Shown piece by piece: positions 14,216-15,256 of a DNA stretch of 15,256 nt. Source of the stretch: SKPH01 sp051748565 (lineage in GTDB: Bacteria > Bacillota > Dethiobacteria > DTU022); contig JBNJHN010000050.1 of the NCBI GenBank assembly GCA_051748565.1, forward strand, positions 1 through 15,256. Direction: 5' to 3'. A model generated the notes under the pieces. The model was not told where the DNA came from. It searched no databases and was given only the letters and a program-made list of their open reading frames with translations. A program made the translations under genes and the position numbers. Within the stretch, counting starts at the first letter, position 1; every line of letters starts with the position of its first letter.

Positions 14216-14539
14216 TTACTTTTCGTTATCATCATTATCCGGACGGCTTTCCCTGTTTACCCAGTACCAGGCATTAAATAAGCCAAATATCAATCCGATA
14301 AACAACATGGTGAGTGTCCAGGAATAAGGACCGGGCCAGGTTCGATCAATCCACAGGCCTGCTATCACCCCGATCAAAGTGGTAATCGCAACAGTCCAAC
14401 CGACCATTCCGAACATACCGAGTCCAAACCAGACACTGCGTTCGCGGGTGCGGCGGGCTTTGATCCTCCGCTTTGCTTTCTCCCCGACCGTTCTCGGCAG
14501 ACCTTTTTCTTGATCTTCTTTTTTCTTTTTATCACTCAT
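14216..14539 (-). CDS. atpQ: N-ATPase accessory membrane subunit AtpQ (AtpI/AtpZ-like)
   Basis: This 107-residue protein has a very basic N-terminal 35 residues (KKKKEDQEKG..KAKRRIKARRTRER) and two membrane helices (about 37-62 and 74-94). These are joined by GLWIDRTWPGPYS, the GxWxD-type turn of the AtpI/AtpZ-like putative F-ATPase subunits. An acidic tail, PDNDDNEK, follows. In N-ATPase operons this is AtpQ, placed between atpC and atpR. AtpI-like proteins help c-ring assembly or cation uptake. Its ATG overlaps the atpC stop by one base (TAATG), indicating coupled translation. Confidence 0.86.
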   Translation of the reverse strand: MSDKKKKEDQEKGLPRTVGEKAKRRIKARRTRERSVWFGLGMFGMVGWTVAITTLIGVIAGLWIDRTWPGPYSWTLTMLFIGLIFGLFNAWYWVNRESRPDNDDNEK

Positions 14540-14928
14540 TAGCTCTCCCCTCCCAGGCGGGAAAACCGCCGCAGGGTATCAGCTTCCAGGCGGGCCATTA
14601 CCGCGCGGGACTTCTTCTCACTTTCACCGAGCACCTTCAGTTCATTGTCGACAGCATCTCCCAGCACTTCCAGGGTCTCTCCCGAAATTGCCCGTGCAGC
14701 CGATACATAAACCTGATCTCCCTGTTTAACCAGAATACCTTCGTCGAGAGCCAAAAAATGCTCCTCATGATCCGGTGTGACGTAGTAAAAAATACCGGGC
14801 ACAAGGGCGGCAATAAAATCGATATGGCGCGGTAGAATACTAAAAAAACCGTTTTCAGCTTCTGCAGTCACCTGCTCTACTTGTTCTTCAAGTAAAACAC
14901 CGGCCGGTAAAAGTATTTTCAGGTTCAT
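14539..14928 (-). CDS. atpC: ATP synthase F1 epsilon subunit
   Basis: This 129-residue central-stalk subunit starts at the ATG at 14928 (MNLKILLPAGVLLEEQVEQV). A TTG five codons upstream keeps the frame but has a ribosome-like AGGGA directly abutting it. The beta-sandwich domain has EAENGFFSILPRHIDFIAALVPG, the N-ATPase form of the usual G..GILPgH...lt.L.pG. The C-terminal helical part is short (to RRFSRLGGES). Its place right after atpD and ahead of atpQ is the N-ATPase order; classical operons end with atpD-atpC. Confidence 0.9.
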   Translation of the reverse strand: MNLKILLPAGVLLEEQVEQVTAEAENGFFSILPRHIDFIAALVPGIFYYVTPDHEEHFLALDEGILVKQGDQVYVSAARAISGETLEVLGDAVDNELKVLGESEKKSRAVMARLEADTLRRFSRLGGES

Positions 14929-15037
14929 CTCGAGGCGCCCCAATCCCTGGTTAACAGTTGGTTGTTGGAAATTCTACTATTCCATTTCTTTTACGCATCT
15001 CAATCAAGCATTCATCGGTTCAGCAGACGGACAATAC

Positions 15038-15050
15038 AAGCCTGAGGCTT
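15038..15050 (-). other. Small stem-loop at the atpD stop codon
   Basis: AAGCC-TCA-GGCTT forms a perfect 5-bp hairpin starting at the stop codon of atpD, at the head of a roughly 110-bp gap before atpC. There is no T run. It may mark an mRNA processing or stability point; nothing else is seen in the gap. Confidence 0.3.
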
Positions 15051-15256
15051 ACTCGTCTTTACCCTCCGTTTCAGTTCGGTCTGGTGCAGGTTTCTCTGCC
15101 CCATTACCTGGCTTAGTTTCAATGCTATTCGATTTTTCTTCTTTAAGTTCATTTTCACTTTCATCTGATTTGTCTTCTCCAGGCTTCTTTTTAGATCCGG
15201 ATTTAGATTTTATATCTTCGATTTTACCAAGCATATAAAGATCTGACTCGGAGCGT
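15049..15256 (-). CDS. atpD: ATP synthase F1 beta subunit, C-terminal end only, with charged tail
   Basis: Only the last 68 residues are in the window; the gene continues past the right edge. The frame reads RSESDLYMLGKIEDIKSKSG, matching the end of beta subunits (..FYMVGSIEEA..), which normally stop within about 10-15 residues of that point. Here a tail of about 45 residues follows, rich in K, E, D, S, P and N, with no hydrophobic stretch. Being directly upstream of atpC-atpQ-atpR-atpB completes the N-ATPase order atpDCQRBEFAG. No catalytic motif is inside the window, so the call rests on the C-terminal motif and on position. Confidence 0.82.
   Translation of the reverse strand, partial: RSESDLYMLGKIEDIKSKSGSKKKPGEDKSDESENELKEEKSNSIETKPGNGAEKPAPDRTETEGKDE

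Noticed and set aside
13915..14235. Minus-strand frame of 106 codons overlapping atpR
   Set aside because: The overlapping 89-residue frame has the AtpR family pattern, a good ribosome site and the right operon position.

Overview
The window looks like a chromosomal segment of an anaerobic Clostridia-type Firmicute. Three things point there: cyclic-di-GMP class II riboswitches (known mainly from Clostridia), a tungsten-type aldehyde:ferredoxin oxidoreductase, and strong Shine-Dalgarno (SD) sites used with many TTG/GTG starts. I cannot name the species. Almost everything is on the minus strand; the one exception is an MFS transporter in the middle.

Region 1 (1-3530) is a cell-surface block. 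It holds two secreted or surface proteins, one with Cna-B-like repeats and one with an 11-fold GTDDP repeat and a sortase-like tail. Each is preceded by a nearly identical c-di-GMP class II aptamer. A secreted glucosaminidase-type autolysin follows, behind a c-di-GMP class I (GEMM) aptamer. Three riboswitches of two unrelated classes for one second messenger therefore sit within 2.5 kb. Inferred pairings suggest that c-di-GMP turns the autolysin off; for the surface proteins an ON response is plausible but less clear.

Region 2 (3575-7793) is a small metabolic cluster transcribed as AOR, then a class III aminotransferase, then a MoaD/ThiS-like sulfur carrier, then a collapsed second copy of the aminotransferase (pseudogene). 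A reasonable but unproven reading is amine to aldehyde (aminotransferase) to acid plus reduced ferredoxin (AOR), with the carrier serving pterin-cofactor assembly.

Region 3 (7984-9390, plus strand) is a DHA2-type drug-efflux transporter.

Region 4 (9433-15256) is an F-type ATP synthase operon in the order atpD-C-Q-R-B-E-F-A-G. This is the layout of the laterally spread N-ATPase family: no atpH, extra membrane proteins AtpQ and AtpR, and a long AtpF that ends in a delta-like domain. The c subunit carries the residues that bind Na+ in known Na+ ATP synthases. The alpha and beta subunits end in unusual charged low-complexity tails. atpD is cut by the right edge, and the first surface protein is cut by the left edge.
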